Positions 1 through 10,820 of a stretch of DNA of 64,000 nt are shown here, piece after piece. The notes below the pieces were generated by a model, which did not search any database, was not told where the DNA came from, and saw only the letters and a list, made by a program, of their open reading frames with translations. Every line of letters starts with the position of its first letter. The first letter of the stretch is position 1. Source of the stretch: Zizania palustris (Eukaryota > Streptophyta > Magnoliopsida > Poales > Poaceae); the NCBI GenBank assembly GCA_019279435.1, contig JAAALK010000284.1:22684390-22748389 (forward strand). Reading direction: 5' to 3'. The position numbers were made by a program, and so were the translations under genes.

Positions 1-769
1 CCTTAGACTCCAAAAAGAAAACCCACGAGAATCGAGAAAAGTCGTCAACAATCACAAGTGCATACCATTTCCCAAAAACTGAACGTACTCGAGCAGGACC
101 TACAGTGTCCAAATGTAAAAGCTCGCCCGGATACGAAGTCATCACCTGAGTCACAGGTGAGTGAGAAGCGGCAACCATTTTCCCATGACGACAGGGATGA
201 CAAACTAGATCCTTCTCCATCTTAAGCTTGGGCAATCCTCGGATGAGGTCCATAGAGCTTAACCTGACTAGCAGATCAAAACTCAAGTGACCTAACCTCC
301 TATGCCACTTCCAGAGCTCAGAAGAAGATCCAACAATCAAACAGCGAGAAGGGCCAAAAGAACTAGAGAAGTCAATTCGAAAAACTTTACCGAAAGGTAA
401 AATCTGGCAAATCAAAGACCCTCTAGAATCAACCACAGAAGAATTGCCCTTCTTAAAACGCACTTCCAAACCATCCTCAAGAAGTTGCGAAACAGAAATC
501 AAGTTGAAGTTCAAATTTTTACCCAAAGCAACATTCTTCAAAGAGAAATGATCTGAAATGCGAATTGAGCCTATGCCACTTACTTTCCCTTGACCGCTGT
601 TCCCGAACGTGATGTACTCTTTGGAGCTCGGGGGAGTGAGACTGGAGAACCATCTGCGATGTCCCATCATGTGGCGAGAACATCCTGAGTCCATGATCCA
701 AACATCCTCCAGTCCCCGGTCCTGCACAATCAGTGTCTGTAAGTGGGAGCAAATGGTCCGGCACCGGGT
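1..769 (-). CDS. Element A pol, 5' part (protease, GAG-pre-integrase, integrase start), partial
   Basis: The minus-strand frame is open from a TAA at 770-772 down to the window edge. It carries the copia aspartic protease signature W-I-M-DSGCSRHM (about 680-700), then the pre-integrase zinc-binding region with WHRRLGH (about 290-310) and the C-x2-C motif of CHPCRHGK (about 190-215), and then the first integrase segment with the catalytic Asp of LLHLDTVGPAR (about 100-125). I see no stop in this stretch, so this part of A is better preserved than its gag. The frame is offset by -1 from the gag frame, which ends at a TGA at 730-732, giving an overlap of about 40 bases. The product would cut the polyprotein and integrate the cDNA. 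It is incomplete here because the window starts mid-domain. Confidence 0.82.
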
Positions 770-3485
770 TTAGCAAAAAAGCTAAACCAGTGTCGAGCCA
801 TCTGCTCAAAAGATGGAAAGCGAAAACCATCAAAAGATTTTGGACCAAAACGCGGCTCAAAGCGCGGTCCTCGGTTCTGCCTAACCCTGCGGCCACGAGG
901 TCCAGAACCGTAGCCAATACGGTCTGGAGCTCTGCTGGAACGGACACCACCAACTGGAGCACGGGCAAGAAAGCCGTCTCCTCTACCACCACCTACACGA
1001 CGCGGCCTGGCCTCCAGCCTCTCCCCGCGTAGAGGAACACGCAGTCTACCACCCTGCTGGTAGAACTGCTCCTGACCACCACGAGCTCTCTCAGCTCTCT
1101 CAACCCGCTTCCTCCTGAAGCAGAACTCCGCAAGATGCCCGTCTCTCTGACAGTACTCACAATGATAGGTGGACTTCTTGGGATGTGGTTGAGGCTTGGG
1201 ATGTTTGGGCTTAGTGGTGATTGGTGTCGTTTCTTGGGCTGAGAGGGTCCAGGAAGAGAGTCTAGAGAAGAGTGGAGGTGTTTGGGCTTAGGAACCCAGA
1301 TAGGCTTCTTGGGTGGAGCTTTGGGTGGTTCATGAATCACTCCATCCTTGGGCTGACAAGCCTGGGAGGTCTCAGTGGAGTGAGTCTTGGGATACCTCTG
1401 CTCTGGAGTTATTTTACTCCACTCCACTGCCCGGCTGATGGCACTCTCAAAGTCAGCCTTGGTGTAGGTGTAACCTACCCCAAACCCATCCTGCCTCTTC
1501 AACTGCTGGATCATCATGCCAAGCTGTGGCTCTCTGGCACTGATCCAACTTAGGATAGAACGGAGGTAAAAGTTCTCATTCTGAGAATCTGCTAGCTCCT
1601 CTTTCAAGGAAGCTAGAACCTCCACCTGAGACAAGCAGGTCTCACACTCACTCTCTACTTGGACAGACTTCCCGACTTTTAGCTTAATCAATTCCATTCT
1701 AAGAGACAGGCAGTTCTCACAAACAGTGGGAGAAACTGACAATGTCTCAAGCTCTAGCCTAGTCTGGGCAAGCTCAGCTCTCAACCTCTCCAAATCACCC
1801 AAATGTTCATTACCCTTGGATTTCAGCTCAGCTAAGGCAGCTAATGAGATGGGCAATCAACACAGGGTGCGACGACAGTGGCTTGAGCATCTTTCAGCTC
1901 CAGCTGAGCGCTTTCAAGCTCAGTGGCCAAAGCGTCCCTCTCATCAACCCTTTCTGTGTACCTGGATTTCAGAGTCGACAGGTCACACAGAAGCACCTCA
2001 CACTTCGGGCACTCACTGCTATCACCCAAGCAAGGGGAAGAAGATAGACTCTCAATTCTGCCGTTGGCCACGGCAAGCTCACTTACTAATTCGTCTATTC
2101 TTTTCTTAGCCCCCCTAAGCAGTTTCTCCCGATACGTTAACTCCTGACGATTGCTCTCAAGTAAATCAACAATTTCTCGCTCATAAGACGATATCTTGTT
2201 GTCGTCATCGTCGGAGTCGTCGGAGGAGCTCTTTTCTTCCTTATCCCCAAGATCCATTGAACAGAAGCTCTTGCAGGATTTTCGGCGCTGGTGTGAGCGG
2301 CTCTTCGGCTTGTCTCCGAAGGCCATGAAGCAAAGGCCCGCCGGATCGTCCTTGTCCTTCCCCTTCCTGATGATGATCTCCTCATCGCTTGAGCTTGATG
2401 AAGAGGAAGAAGACGTGGACTGCTTGGAGTAGCTCTTCTCCATCTCGGCGAAGAAGGCCTTGTCGCGCTTCTTGTTCTCCTCGCCGGTAGTCCTTCAAGG
2501 CCTTCTTGAAGAATCGGGTCCTTCGGCTTGCCCTTGTTGAAGGATGAGCTCTCATGCTTGCCGGAGTCGTGGAAGCTGCCACTGGTGCCCTTCTTGTATC
2601 CATTGCGCTTGGGGCAGTCGGCGATGAAGTGTCCTGGATCACCACACTCAAAGCATCCGGATTTTGTGCCGTGTCTTTTGAACATTCTCTTATCATAGAC
2701 ACGACGCACCCGGTTGTTAAAAAGACACAAATCATCATCTCCCAAAGACTCAAGCTGGTCCTCAGTGATAGACATCAAGAGAACCCAGCACAGCTCACAG
2801 AAGAGGGATCAACAGAAGGTGTAGCAAGGGCCAGAGACTTTGATCCAGAGCCAGTGAGATTTGATCTCACCTGGGTATCAACCTCGGTGGCCTTCAGCTT
2901 GCTAAACAACTCAGAAATGGTCAAGGTATCATAAGATGTGCTCTCAATGATAGAGGATACCTTGATCTCCCAGATCTTTGGGTCCAAGGTATGGAGAACC
3001 TTGAGGGCCTGCTCGTGATCTGAGACTAACTGAACACCCTCACCCTTGTTGTCCCGAAGCTTGTTGATGATCGACTGAAAGCGACCAAACAAGGCTTCAA
3101 CAGATTCACCCGACTTCTGTGTGAAATTCTCATATTCACGCCGGTAGGTCTGATAGAGTCGAGCCTTGACCTGGGCTGTCCCCTCATGGTGTGCCTGGAG
3201 GGTAGCCCAGATTTCTCTCGCAGTGGAGAGATGACTCACACGCTCAAATTCAGTGGGACCTAACCCAGAAAACAAAATATTCACCGCTTTGTTGTTGTTC
3301 TGATGTTGGGCAATGATATCCGGAGAATCACGCTCATCAACAGGCAACACTGTGAAAGTAGCGTGAACACAGATGTCCCAGATGTCTGAGCTTTGGCTCA
3401 TCAGATAGGCTCGCATGCGAGTCTTCCAATAATTATAGCCATAAGCTTCCAAGGACGGGACCTTGCCAGGAGACGTCATGATCAC
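730..3485 (-). pseudogene. Element A gag, frameshifted
   Basis: The gag region of A encodes the capsid and nucleocapsid polyprotein. The start ATG is at 3485. The first part (3485-2775) is a UBN2-type gag domain (YNYWKTRM near the N-terminus, then FERVSHLSTAREIW). A CCHC knuckle CFECGDPGHFIADC lies near 2635-2680, then a serine-rich and acidic stretch, a long coiled coil with paired cysteines, and a second knuckle (CEYCQRDGH or similar) near 1130-1170. Compared with element C, single-base changes break the frame near 2775 (one A missing), near 2495 (one extra C on the plus strand) and near 1845. Another phase change lies near 1200. No complete gag can be made without correction. The length, over 850 codons if unbroken, matches the long gag of Sireviruses rather than the short copia type. 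Confidence 0.82.
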
Positions 3486-3530
3486 TACTGGGGTTTAGAA
3501 CCGGTTAAGGTATGGAAAAACCCTAACCAA

Positions 3531-3542
3531 GCTCTGATACCA
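3531..3542 (-). other. Primer-binding site of element A (initiator-Met tRNA)
   Basis: The minus strand reads TGGTATCAGAGC, complementary to the 3' end of plant initiator methionine tRNA. It stands two bases from the LTR end, as in elements B and C. Confidence 0.9.
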
Positions 3543-3544
3543 CT

Positions 3545-4895
3545 TGTAGGACCGAAAGTAGCGACCAGAGGGGGGGGTGAATGGGCGCCTTTAAAAATTC
3601 TTTCGAATCAATGGCCTGTTCCCAATATCAAACGCACCTCAGAAAAGACTACGCAACAGAAAATAAACAAAAGGCCTAAGTCTAAAGGTTTCTAACCTAG
3701 AAGCAACTGATGATAACTGAGATCTATTAAAGTAGTGCAACTAGGCAGATGAACAAGGTGTAAAAGGCCTAAACTTCTCAATGAAATGATCTAAGTATGT
3801 GTAAGATGAAAAGAGAAGTTACTGTCCAAATTTGTCTCATGTTCGAAACTTGGCGAAGCCTCCTTCGCACGTCGAGGTCTGCTTCGGAGGTTGGTGACGG
3901 AGCCCTGCTTCAGAGGTCAGTTGCGAAGCATGTCGAAGATGCCGAAGGTGTTTGGTTCTAGTCTAGTTTGAAGTGGCAAGAAGCGAAGTATGCTTCGAAG
4001 CGAAGTATGACAAATGTCGGAGCCTGCTTCGAAGTGTGCACTTCGAAGACAAAACTTCGAACACAGCTTCGGACCGAATGCTTCGAAGCAAAACCTTCGA
4101 ACAGAAAGCTTCGAACACAACACGCACACACGGGCAACCTTCGAACAAAGAAGCGAAGCCTGTCACATGACAGAAAACCAAATCCGAAGCCTAGACTCTA
4201 CCTCTGAAAAGAGCAAGCTTCGAAAAGAGAAGCGAAGGGTGACATGCCACGCAAAAGTCAGTGCGAGGCCTAGCGGAACTACAAGCTTCGAACCCAACTT
4301 CGAAATTTATCGAGGTATGGACTTCGAACAGCTAGAGCCGAAGCCCCTTCGCACTGTCGTTCGAAGTATGCGATGCTGTCCGTTCTGAAAAATACTTTGA
4401 AGCTTAGCACACAGAACGTACACCGAAGATCGAAGATCGAGCGAAGCCTTCGAAGATATTAGATCAAAGCCTGCCTCACGGAGCTGAGTGGCTTCGAACA
4501 GAGAAGGGCTTCGCCCGAAACACAACCAAAAAGTGACAGAGCCTGTCTGCTTTGATCAAAAAGCTGTGCAGTAGAAGGTGAAAAGCTGCACAGAACACTG
4601 TAGCTACAGGAAATAGTACTACTTGCAACAGCAAGAACTAGTACTCGGTTTGTGAAGAACAGAAGCAAAAGAGAAGCTTCTGCTCACGAAATAAATCCAG
4701 GCTATGCCTGTAGCCGAAGCATTAACTCCTCAAACCAAACAATGTGCACCGAATGAAATCAACAGGGACCAAGGCTTTAATGCATCCAAAAGATTTGAAT
4801 AAATGCAATGCAAAATGGAACGAGCAAGAGCCTGGCGGCGCACACAGGAGAGAGAACGTGAGAGACAAAAATGACCCAATAGAGTGGATGTGATT
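3545..4895 (-). repeat. 5' LTR of element A, truncated by the gap
   Basis: The LTR begins on the plus strand with TGTAGGACCG, the same terminus as the LTR of C, and matches the C LTR in patches up to CCTGGCGGCGCA and GACAAAAATGACCC just before the run of Ns. The interior (about 3850-4520) is crowded with TTCGAA-centred palindromes such as CTTCGAAG. The TATA box and the outer end would fall in or beyond the gap. Confidence 0.8.
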
Positions 4896-4995
4896 NNNNN
4901 NNNNNNNNNNNNNNNNNNNNNNNNNNNNNNNNNNNNNNNNNNNNNNNNNNNNNNNNNNNNNNNNNNNNNNNNNNNNNNNNNNNNNNNNNNNNNNN
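4896..4995. other. Assembly gap of 100 N
   Basis: Exactly 100 undetermined bases, the usual placeholder for a gap of unknown size. It falls between the LTR of A and the 3' end of B, where two LTR ends would meet, so the real missing sequence may be several kilobases. Open frames through the Ns are meaningless. Confidence 0.99.
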
Positions 4996-5157
4996 TTGAT
5001 TTTGAAAATAAAACACATGCACATGAATGTTCCAGATGAATTAACAAGAGCTGAGCTGACATGATTTCATGAATTATAAGCAGCATATAATTGCAACAGA
5101 TGTAAATGCAATTTCAACACAATTAGCAAAGGCATATCCATCTAAAACAGCTCCCCC

Positions 5158-6657
5158 TCACAAAATGCCGTAAGGGTGACAAATGCCAAGTTCCCCACGC
5201 AAGTAAGCAAATCGAGAAGCATCGAGGGGTTTTGTAAAAATGTCGGCTAGCTGGTGTTGGGTATCAACATATTGAAGTTCAATATCACCCTTCTCATTGT
5301 GATCTCTGAGAAAGTGATACCGTACATCAATGTGTTTGGTTCTGGAGTGCTGAACCGGGTTGTTTGCAATACAAATAGCACTAGTGTTATCACAGAAAAG
5401 TGGAACACTCTTATATTCTAACCCGAAATCCCGCAAAGTGGAAAACCATCCACAAAATCTGAGAGCAACAGCTAGCTACAGCAACATATTCGGCCTCAGC
5501 CGTCGATTGTGCAACACTAGACTGTTTGCGGGAAGACCAGCAAACCAGTGAAGTACCCAGAAAATGACAAGTACCAGAGGTACTCTTCCTATCAATTCTA
5601 CACCCAGCAAAATCCGCATCGGAATAACCTCGAAGACATAAAGATGAGGATGCTGAATACCATATGCCAATTCAAGGGTATGTTTGAGATACCTTAGGAT
5701 GCGCTTAACCGCTTGGCGGTGCGAAGCTCGTGGTGAAGCCTGAAAACGAGCGCACAGACACACAGCGAAGTGTATGTCCGGCCTCGTGGCAGTCAAGTAG
5801 AGGAGGGAGCCGATCATGCTTCGGAACTCCTTCTGATCTACGGCTTCTCCATCTTCGTCAGGGTCCAATGCTACAGATGTAGCCATTGGAGTGGCGAGGG
5901 GCTTCGCATCGGACATGTCGAACTTCTTGAGCAGGTCCTTGGAGTACTTTGTCTGGTGGACAAAAGTACCTTGTTTGCTTTGCTTGATTTGCAAACCAAG
6001 GAAAAAGGTGAGTTCACCCATCATCGACATTTCAAACTCCCTGCTCATGGTATCTGCAAACTCGGCAACCAAAGCATGAGAAGAGCCACCAAAGATGATG
6101 TCATCCACATAAATCTGTACTAGGAGGAAATCTTTGCCATGCTTGAGAGTAAACAAAGTTTTATCAACAGAGCCCATCAAATACCCTCGCTCAAGCAGAA
6201 AAGACTTAAGTCTATCATACCAAGCCCGAGGGGCCTGCTTGAGTCCATAAAGAGCCTTATGAAGTTTAAGGACTTTATGTGGGTACTTGGGGTTTTCAAA
6301 ACCAGGGGGTTGTTTTACATAAACATCTTCACCTATGAAGCCATTTGATAGAGTTTGAATCCCCGGGATGTCGCAAAGGCAAGCAAAATCCTAATGGCCT
6401 CAAGGCGAGCAACAGGTGCAAAAGTTTCAGTAAAATCAATCCCTTCTAGTTGAGAAAAGCCCTGAGCTACAAGTCTAGCCTTGTTTCTAACAATTGTCCC
6501 ATCCTCCCCTTGTTATTTTTGAAAATCCATTTTGTACCAATGAAATGAACATTTGGTGGAGGATCAACTAAAGTCCAGACTTGGTTTCTCTCAAAATTTT
6601 CAAGTTCCTCATGCATGGCATTGATCCAACTAGAATCAGAAAGTGCATGACTAACAT
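5158..6657 (-). pseudogene. Element B reverse transcriptase and RNase H, broken
   Basis: This region codes the polymerase and RNase H that copy the element RNA to DNA. The RT N-terminal part (about 6650-6350) includes the WTLV and IGTKWIFK motifs. Motif YVDDIIFG lies near 6100. The RNase H part ends with the copia landmark TKHIDVRYHFLRD and ADIFTKPLD before a stop at 5158. The segment coding the first catalytic Asp of RT (the DVKSAFLNG motif of the family) is missing: sequence jumps from FKLYQM to NGFIGEDVYV at about 6341-6349, a deletion of roughly two dozen bases that also shifts the frame. Further frame breaks lie near 6490 and between RT and RNase H (about 5440-5480). The enzyme cannot be active. 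Confidence 0.86.
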
Positions 6658-8300
6658 CTAAGGGCTCGAAAGAAGCACAAAAGCAGAATTAGTGAAATGA
6701 GCGTGAGAACGTGTTACCCTTTGATCAAGCTCACCAATGATCTGCTCGGGAGGGTGCATCCTTTGAACATGGTGTGGAGCCTCGCGGCGGGATGCAGTCT
6801 CCCCCTCAACTTGTGCGTTGGAGTGGTCCAAGATGACCGATGTTGAGGTAGTCGCTTCGGGACCTCGTGCCGAAGTAGTTGAAGCGGGGTCAGCTTCAGG
6901 GGTTGATGTCGAGGGTAGTAGGGGTTCATCCTCGAATTCTCCGGGATCTTCTTCTTCGAATAAGGTCTGTTCCATGTCGTGTTCATTTGCCTGTTCAAAA
7001 GCAGAACTAACAGAGGGGGTTGATTCATCAAAAGTCACATCACATGACTCGATGACAGTGTTAGTTTCCAAATTATAAACACGATACGAATGACCATGAG
7101 TAGTGTAACCCAAAAAGATCCCGTCAGAAGATCGCGACTCAAATTTATCCAAATTTCCACGTTTTAGGATGAAGCAGCGACAGCCAAAAACTCGAAGATG
7201 AGTAACCTTGGGCTGTCTCCCAAAACGCAGCTCATAAGATGTCAAATTTAAAATTGAGCGCAAGAAAATTCAGTTTGAGATGTAGCAAGCAGTGTTCATG
7301 GCCTCAGCCCAGAATTTTCTAGGAGTCCTATGCTCATCAAGCATCGTCCTAGCCATCTCAACCAAAGTGCGGTTCTTCCTCTCAACGACACCGTTCTGTT
7401 GAGGAACCCGCGGAGCAGAGAATTGATGTTCTATGCCATGCTCCATGCAAAAGTCAACAAAGAGACTGTTTTTGAACTCAGTGCCATTATCGCTTCTAAT
7501 GAATTTTAATGCACCGGGGAGTTCAGTGAAAAGTCTCAAAGCCAAGCTCCGAAAGTGTGAAAACACTTCATCCTTGCTGGCAAGAAAGAAGACCCAAGAG
7601 TAGCGAGAGAAATTGTCGACAATAACTAAAACATACCACTTGCCGCCTAAAGAACTAACCCGAGAAGGACCTACAGTGTCCATGTGGAGAAGTTCTCCGG
7701 GCTGTTCAGTCATCACTGTGGTGACTGGCGAATGCGAAGCGGCAATCATTTTTCCATGTCGACAAGAAGCACAAACTAAATTCTTCTCAAACTTGAGCTT
7801 GGGCAATCCTCGGATCAGACTTAGGGCGCTCAGACGAGCGAGCAACTCAAAGCTCATATGCCCTAGTCTCCTATGCCACTTCCAAAGCTCAGAAGTCGAA
7901 TGTGCAACAAGACAATGAGAAGATCCAGACGACTCAGAAAAGTCAGCTCCAAAAACTCTCCCAACTCTAAAAATCTTACACACCACAACGCCATCAGAAT
8001 TGAGCACTTGCGAAGTATCGCGATGAAATCGCACTTCGAAGCCCTCATCAAGCAACTGAGATACAGACAGCAAATTGTATCCCAGGTTTTCAACCAAAGC
8101 AACATCTTTGAGAGTGAAGTTCGAATTAATTCTTACCACACCTTTACCTTTCACTCTACTCCTTCGATTGTTTCCGAAGGTGATATGTTCCCTTTGCTTG
8201 GTTGTGGTGAGGCTGGAGAACCATGCTGCATCTCCGGTCATGTGGCGCGAACAACCGGAGTCCATGATCCACGTGCCCTCCAAGCCTCGACCTGTCGCCT
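6658..8300 (-). pseudogene. Element B protease and integrase, interrupted
   Basis: The long open part (8283-7270) holds the protease motif TWIMDSGCSRHMTG, the pre-integrase WHRRLGH and CASCRHGK zinc ligands, and the integrase DDE core with DTVGPSR, SDNGTEF and the glutamate of NGVVERKNRT. The frame stops at about 7267-7270 just after the conserved ACYISN. It resumes at 7263 in another phase with SYELRFGRQPKVTHLRVFGC and an acidic linker to a stop at 6658. The pol frame upstream is closed by a TAG near 8300, so pol lies in the -1 phase relative to the overlapping gag tail, as in A and C. Apart from the break at 7267 the catalytic residues are all visible, so this copy decayed fairly recently. 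Confidence 0.86.
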
Positions 8301-10756
8301 ACACACGATAAGAATGTCTCGATCGCTCAGTGCTGGGTGAGTGAAATAATGACGAGGCATCCAGCACTGAGTGACACGAGTAGTAGGCACAGTAAAAGTA
8401 GACGGTCTACGCACATAATAATCAGAATGATGCAAAGTGCGAGGTCTACCTACATGCTGTGAAAGAACAACATGTCGAGGTCTCCTACTCTGACGAGGTA
8501 CAAATCTGCTAGCCCGAGGTCTTCCACCATATGGAACATAGTGAAGACCTCGAGGAGCAAAACCTCTCCGAGAAGCACGAGGAGCCTCAAAAGCAGGACG
8601 ATAGTACATCTCAGACTCATGCATACCTAAAGATGGGTAATGCATGTCCTGGTAACTCATCGCCTGAGAGCGTCGCTCATCCTTGATGCGACGAAAACAA
8701 AACCCAACCAAATGACCCGCCCGCTGACAATAGGAACAATAAAACACTCTCCTGGGGCACTCTCATGGGTCATAGGAGCAACTCTCACAGGCTCCTTGGG
8801 TTTCTTCTGTGTGGTTTTCTTGGGAGGATTTTTCTTGGTAGGAGGAGTGGTTTTCTTTGGTGGATGGGTAGGCTTTTTGGCTGATGGGGTGTCTAACAGA
8901 GCTCTCTCTTTCTCTAGGGTGGTGGGAGAGGTAAAAACAGTTTTGTTTTCACTAACTGAAGGTATCCTCTCAAAACCCAAACCTAGAGCTACCCCTGCTC
9001 TGTCAGCACACATCTTGGTCTTGGCCAAGAGCAAATCCATCCTACCCTTTCCCTCAGTGCATTTGTTAACCACGGAAAGGAGGTATTCATTTTCAGACAT
9101 GAGGTTTTCAGCTCGCTCTCTGACAGTGCCTAGTTGGTCCTTAAGGGTGATGCAAGTGTCACACACAGGCTGCACATCCTTAGAACTACCGGCCCTCTCC
9201 AATCTAGGCTCTAAATCATGAACATGCTTATCACGTAAATTAATGCTTTCGCGTAATAAAGAGCAGTTCATGCAATCAATAACATCATGAGGTCTAGAAT
9301 CTACCTCCAAAAGCTGCTTCTGTGCAGTCTCAAGCTCAGAAAGAATTTGAGCATGAACAGAACGCAACTGAGCAAGCTCACTCATGACAACAGAACAGGA
9401 TTCACATTCAGCATCATCAAATTTAGACTTAAGCATGGCATATTCAGTAGAAATAGTTTCTAGCCTAAGTCTAAGGTCTTTTCTTTCTCTAGCGGCTTGC
9501 ACAAGTAATCTATCCTGACCAAGCACTACTTCATTCAGCTCATCTAATTTAATTAGAAGCTGGTCAGATGATAGGTTTACCTCAGATGAGTCAAGCTCAT
9601 CGCCACTGTGATCGCTGTCGGCCATGAAGCAAAGGCCGGTGAAGTCACGTCCCTTCTTGTCCTTCTTGTCCTCCTTCCTTGGGGACTCCTCCTCCTCAGA
9701 GCTCGACTCCTCAGTTGAGGATGTGTCAATGTCGCTGAGAGCAGCAACAAAGGCTCTGGAAGCGGCCTTGGCTACTTTCTTAGCCATCTTGCCGCGCTTG
9801 CCCTTCACAAAGGGTTTCCTCTCCTTGTGGTATTTGGGGCGCTCATTCTCATCTCTCTTTTTGAGCTTAGGGCAATTAGCCTTGATGTGAGAAGTGTCAC
9901 CGCATTCAAAACAACCACCAAAACCACTTCTCCTCTGATCCCGTCTCTCATGATGAAAACGGGTGAACCTCCGAGCAATGAGAGCAAGCTCGTCATCAGC
10001 TAGAATGTCCACCTGCTCCTTTGTGACGGAGACCAGGGAGGACAAAGCAAAACCATCTGCAAAAACACAAGTACCAGATGTGCTTGGTTCTGCAGTGGTG
10101 CCACGGCTAGTGCTAGAAACCAATGCCAATGGCTGTGGCAAAGAGCTTCTGTGCACAGCAAGAGATGCCTTGGCAATCTCTGTGGACTTCAGCTTGCTAA
10201 AGAGTTCATCACAGGTTAAGGTGTCATAGCCTGTGGACTCCTCAATGCTGGATATCTTTACTTCCCATATGCTACGGTCAAGAGCATAGAGAAGCTTGAT
10301 AGCCCTATCGTGATCACTGTAAGCAAGCGTCCCGTTGGAGCGCAAGTTACTCACTATCGCGTCAAAGCGAGAAAACATGGCATCTATAGATTCACCAGGT
10401 GCCTGCACAAACAGCTGATACTGTTGATTGTAGGTGCTTTGGCGCCTGGCCTTAATCTGAGTAGAGCCCTCATGAAAGACAGTGAGCGTTGTCCAAATCT
10501 CCCTAGCAGTCCTAAGGTGTTGCACCCTATCAAACTCACTTCTACTCAAACCAATGAACAGTATATTTCTTGCCTTGGAGTTGGCATTATACTGATCCTT
10601 CTCTGTTTGAGAGGTGCGAGTCTCAGGGATGGAGTATTGTGAGTCCACAATCTCCCAAATTGCATTTCCTTGGCTTAACAAGTAAGCCTCCATGCGCACC
10701 TTCCAGTATGCAAAATCTGTCCCATCGAACAGAGGAATTTTACTGCCTCTATCCAT
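8238..10756 (-). pseudogene. Element B gag, nearly intact with one frameshift
   Basis: Gag starts with an ATG at 10756 and runs open for almost 700 codons. The N-terminus (DGTDFAYWKVRMEAYLLSQG) is a UBN2-type gag domain, followed by the knuckle CFECGDTSHIKANC near 9875-9915, a basic stretch, an acidic serine-rich segment, and a coiled coil with CxxC-like pairs (about 9550-9050). Near 8750 one base is gained or lost: the true frame continues at 8747 as a second knuckle CSYCQRAGHLVGFC and a basic arginine-rich tail to a stop at 8238. This tail overlaps the start of pol. The two-knuckle, coiled-coil layout is the Sirevirus pattern. It would package element RNA in cytoplasmic particles. Confidence 0.85.
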
Positions 10757-10806
10757 GTCGCCAACAGATCACAAAACCGATTAAGGTCAACTGGTGATCT
10801 TAACCT

Positions 10807-10818
10807 GCTCTGATACCA
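10807..10818 (-). other. Primer-binding site of element B (initiator-Met tRNA)
   Basis: TGGTATCAGAGC on the minus strand, two bases from the LTR end at 10821. Confidence 0.9.
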
Positions 10819-10820
10819 AT

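Larger units (their letters stand above)
1..4895 (-). mobile_element. Sirevirus-type Ty1/copia retrotransposon A, partial
   Basis: Element A reads on the minus strand. From right to left it shows a 5' LTR (3545-4895, cut by the assembly gap), a primer-binding site, a long gag region with two zinc knuckles, and the start of pol. The window begins inside its integrase domain, so RT, RNase H and the 3' LTR lie outside. It is the same family as element C: bases 1-3544 align almost throughout with about 29545-34099 once the solo LTR inside C is ignored. The very long gag with coiled-coil tail, the initiator-Met primer site and the second CCHC knuckle place it in the Sirevirus (SIRE1/Maximus) group; the lineage call is from family knowledge and was not tested with a tree. 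Confidence 0.88.

Noticed and set aside
519..992. 157-codon minus-strand frame at the gag/pol border of A and its counterpart at the N-terminus of the 30535-28571 frame of C
   Set aside because: It is the wrong phase: the protease motif DSGCSRHM reads in the neighbouring frame. In C the long frame only joins it because of a one-base deletion near 30149.
3531..3542. Match to initiator-Met tRNA read as a tRNA gene
   Set aside because: Only 12 bases match (also at 10807, 34086 and 63940), each next to an LTR end, so they are primer-binding sites. I found no complete tRNA or rRNA gene.
4722..5086. Frames running through the N block
   Set aside because: The Ns carry no information, so the frames are artefacts.
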